Shown here: one piece after another, positions 63,442-64,000 of the stretch
Layout of the letters: each line of letters opens with the position of its first letter
Numbering within the stretch: the stretch's first letter is position 1
Assembly (NCBI GenBank): GCA_963837455.1
Contig: CAWINM010000005.1
Coordinates: 8,855-72,854 of the forward strand
Direction of reading: 5' to 3'
DNA: 64,000 nt
Source: DASYQD01 sp963837455
Lineage (GTDB): Bacteria > Acidobacteriota > Thermoanaerobaculia > Multivoradales > JAIOJS01
The notes under the pieces: model-generated
What the model was told of the DNA's origin: nothing
What the model saw: the letters and a program-made list of their open reading frames with translations, nothing else
The model's database searches: none
Position numbers and translations under genes: made by a program

Positions 63442-63788
63442 GTGCTTTCTCCTGGAGCCCCCGCCGGAGGCGCTCCCTCCCCTCGCCCACGAAGACACCT
63501 CACCGCCGCCGCGGAGCGGACGTCAAGACCGCCGGCGCGGCAAAGCCGCGCCGGCGCCGAGCGCAGCGAGGGCAGTCTTGACGGCCGCGAGCACGGCGGT
63601 AGCCTCGCTCTCGCGAGGGGACGGCGCACGGCGCTCGCGCACTGCTTCGCCCTCGCCACGGCAAGCAGCGCTGCGGCCCCGGCCGCCGGGGACGCAGTGC
63701 GGCCGAAGACGCTCCGGTCTCTTCGCGCCGGCGTCCGCTGCAAGCACGGCGACGCGCAGCGGCGACGTGCGCTGCAAGGCGCCGGCGC
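63442..63788. ncRNA. Structured non-coding segment S, copy in N5 (core 63522-63582)
   Basis: Outer stem GTCAAGAC/GTCTTGAC, inner hairpin CGCCGGCGCGGC-AAA-GCCGCGCCGGCG; the second inner hairpin is shortened. Followed by GGCCGCGAGCACGGCGGTAG as in the N4 copy. See the finding on covariation. Confidence 0.6.
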
Positions 63789-64000
63789 TTCTGAAAGAAA
63801 CCCGCGGCACGCTGGCCGCGGCGAGCGCTACGCAGAGAGAGGTCGGCGCGAAGAAACTGACGGTGCGAGAGGAGTCAACGGCGCGAGTCCGAGCGGCCTG
63901 GGTGCCGACCTTGTTCTCGGAAGGGTGGGGGCGCACGGGCCCGCCCTGCCCCGTCACCACTGACGCTCGCCACGCCACCAAGGCACGGCGTGCTGCTGAA
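63789..64000 (+). repeat. Repeat R, plus-oriented copy in N5, cut by the window end
   Basis: GAAACCCGCGGCACGCTGGC, GCGAGTCCGAGCGGCCTGGG, TGCCGACCTTGTTCTCGG and CACCAAGGCACGGCG reproduce the leading half of the copies at 21552 and 54057. The palindrome should follow just outside the window. Confidence 0.7.

Overview
The window comes from a GC-rich Gram-negative bacterium: it has Kdo synthesis, a lipid A-type acyltransferase, Tat export, lipoprotein signal peptides and surface-protein C-terminal tags. The GC-rich codon use, the IPTL-like tail and the FESG-W tail remind me of Acidobacteriota, but no rRNA or marker gene confirms this. No tRNA, rRNA or CRISPR array was recognised. Many genes carry single-base frameshifts, some in conserved genes, so either the sequence has residual indel errors or the accessory region is decaying.

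Bases 1-17,700 look like ordinary chromosome. They hold kdsD-kdsC-acyltransferase-sulfatase-like lipoprotein on the plus strand, tatA/tatC on the minus strand, a carboxy-terminal processing protease with a terminator, CsbD, a POT peptide transporter, a PKD-repeat surface protein, a beta-propeller protein, a zinc ribbon protein, a PLD-helicase-DUF3427 protein and a lipoprotein.

Bases 17,700-64,000 are an accessory island built from four versions of one modular element, called units A-D here. A unit has a large CHC2-Toprim-AAA primase/helicase on the minus strand, one or two tyrosine recombinases translationally coupled behind it, and a divergent XRE regulator on the plus strand. Cargo behind the regulator differs: a PemK/MazF pair (A, 18.9-21.1 kb, decayed), an ankyrin protein (B, 33.0-38.6 kb), Vsr + cytosine methyltransferase + restriction enzyme (C, 40.1-47.4 kb), and a TIGR02574/ParE pair (D, 57.4-63.4 kb). 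Behind the recombinase end of C and D, and near that end of B, lie unusually short Rhs-type toxins: a signal peptide, an Rhs-core motif and a nuclease or unknown toxin tip, without YD repeats. Two have an immunity gene overlapping the toxin end. Each XRE-primase intergenic region has its own operator-like palindromes, as in phage immunity groups.

Between units lie long non-coding modules that are homologous to each other. They contain a terminator-like hairpin directly behind the cargo (A, C, D), a roughly 160-bp imperfect palindrome present in both orientations, and a 60-75-nt structure whose three copies show compensatory base changes. I infer that the modules are the origin, attachment or regulatory DNA of the units.

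Insertion sequences decorate the island: a frameshifted IS110, a complete IS21 (24314-27300) that splits a REP-associated (RAYT) transposase with a perfect target duplication, a second copy of the 3' part of that IS21 with its flank (51335-54052), an inverted IS21 remnant, a different IS21-family element with passenger genes (48060-51334), and a truncated ISL3 transposase.
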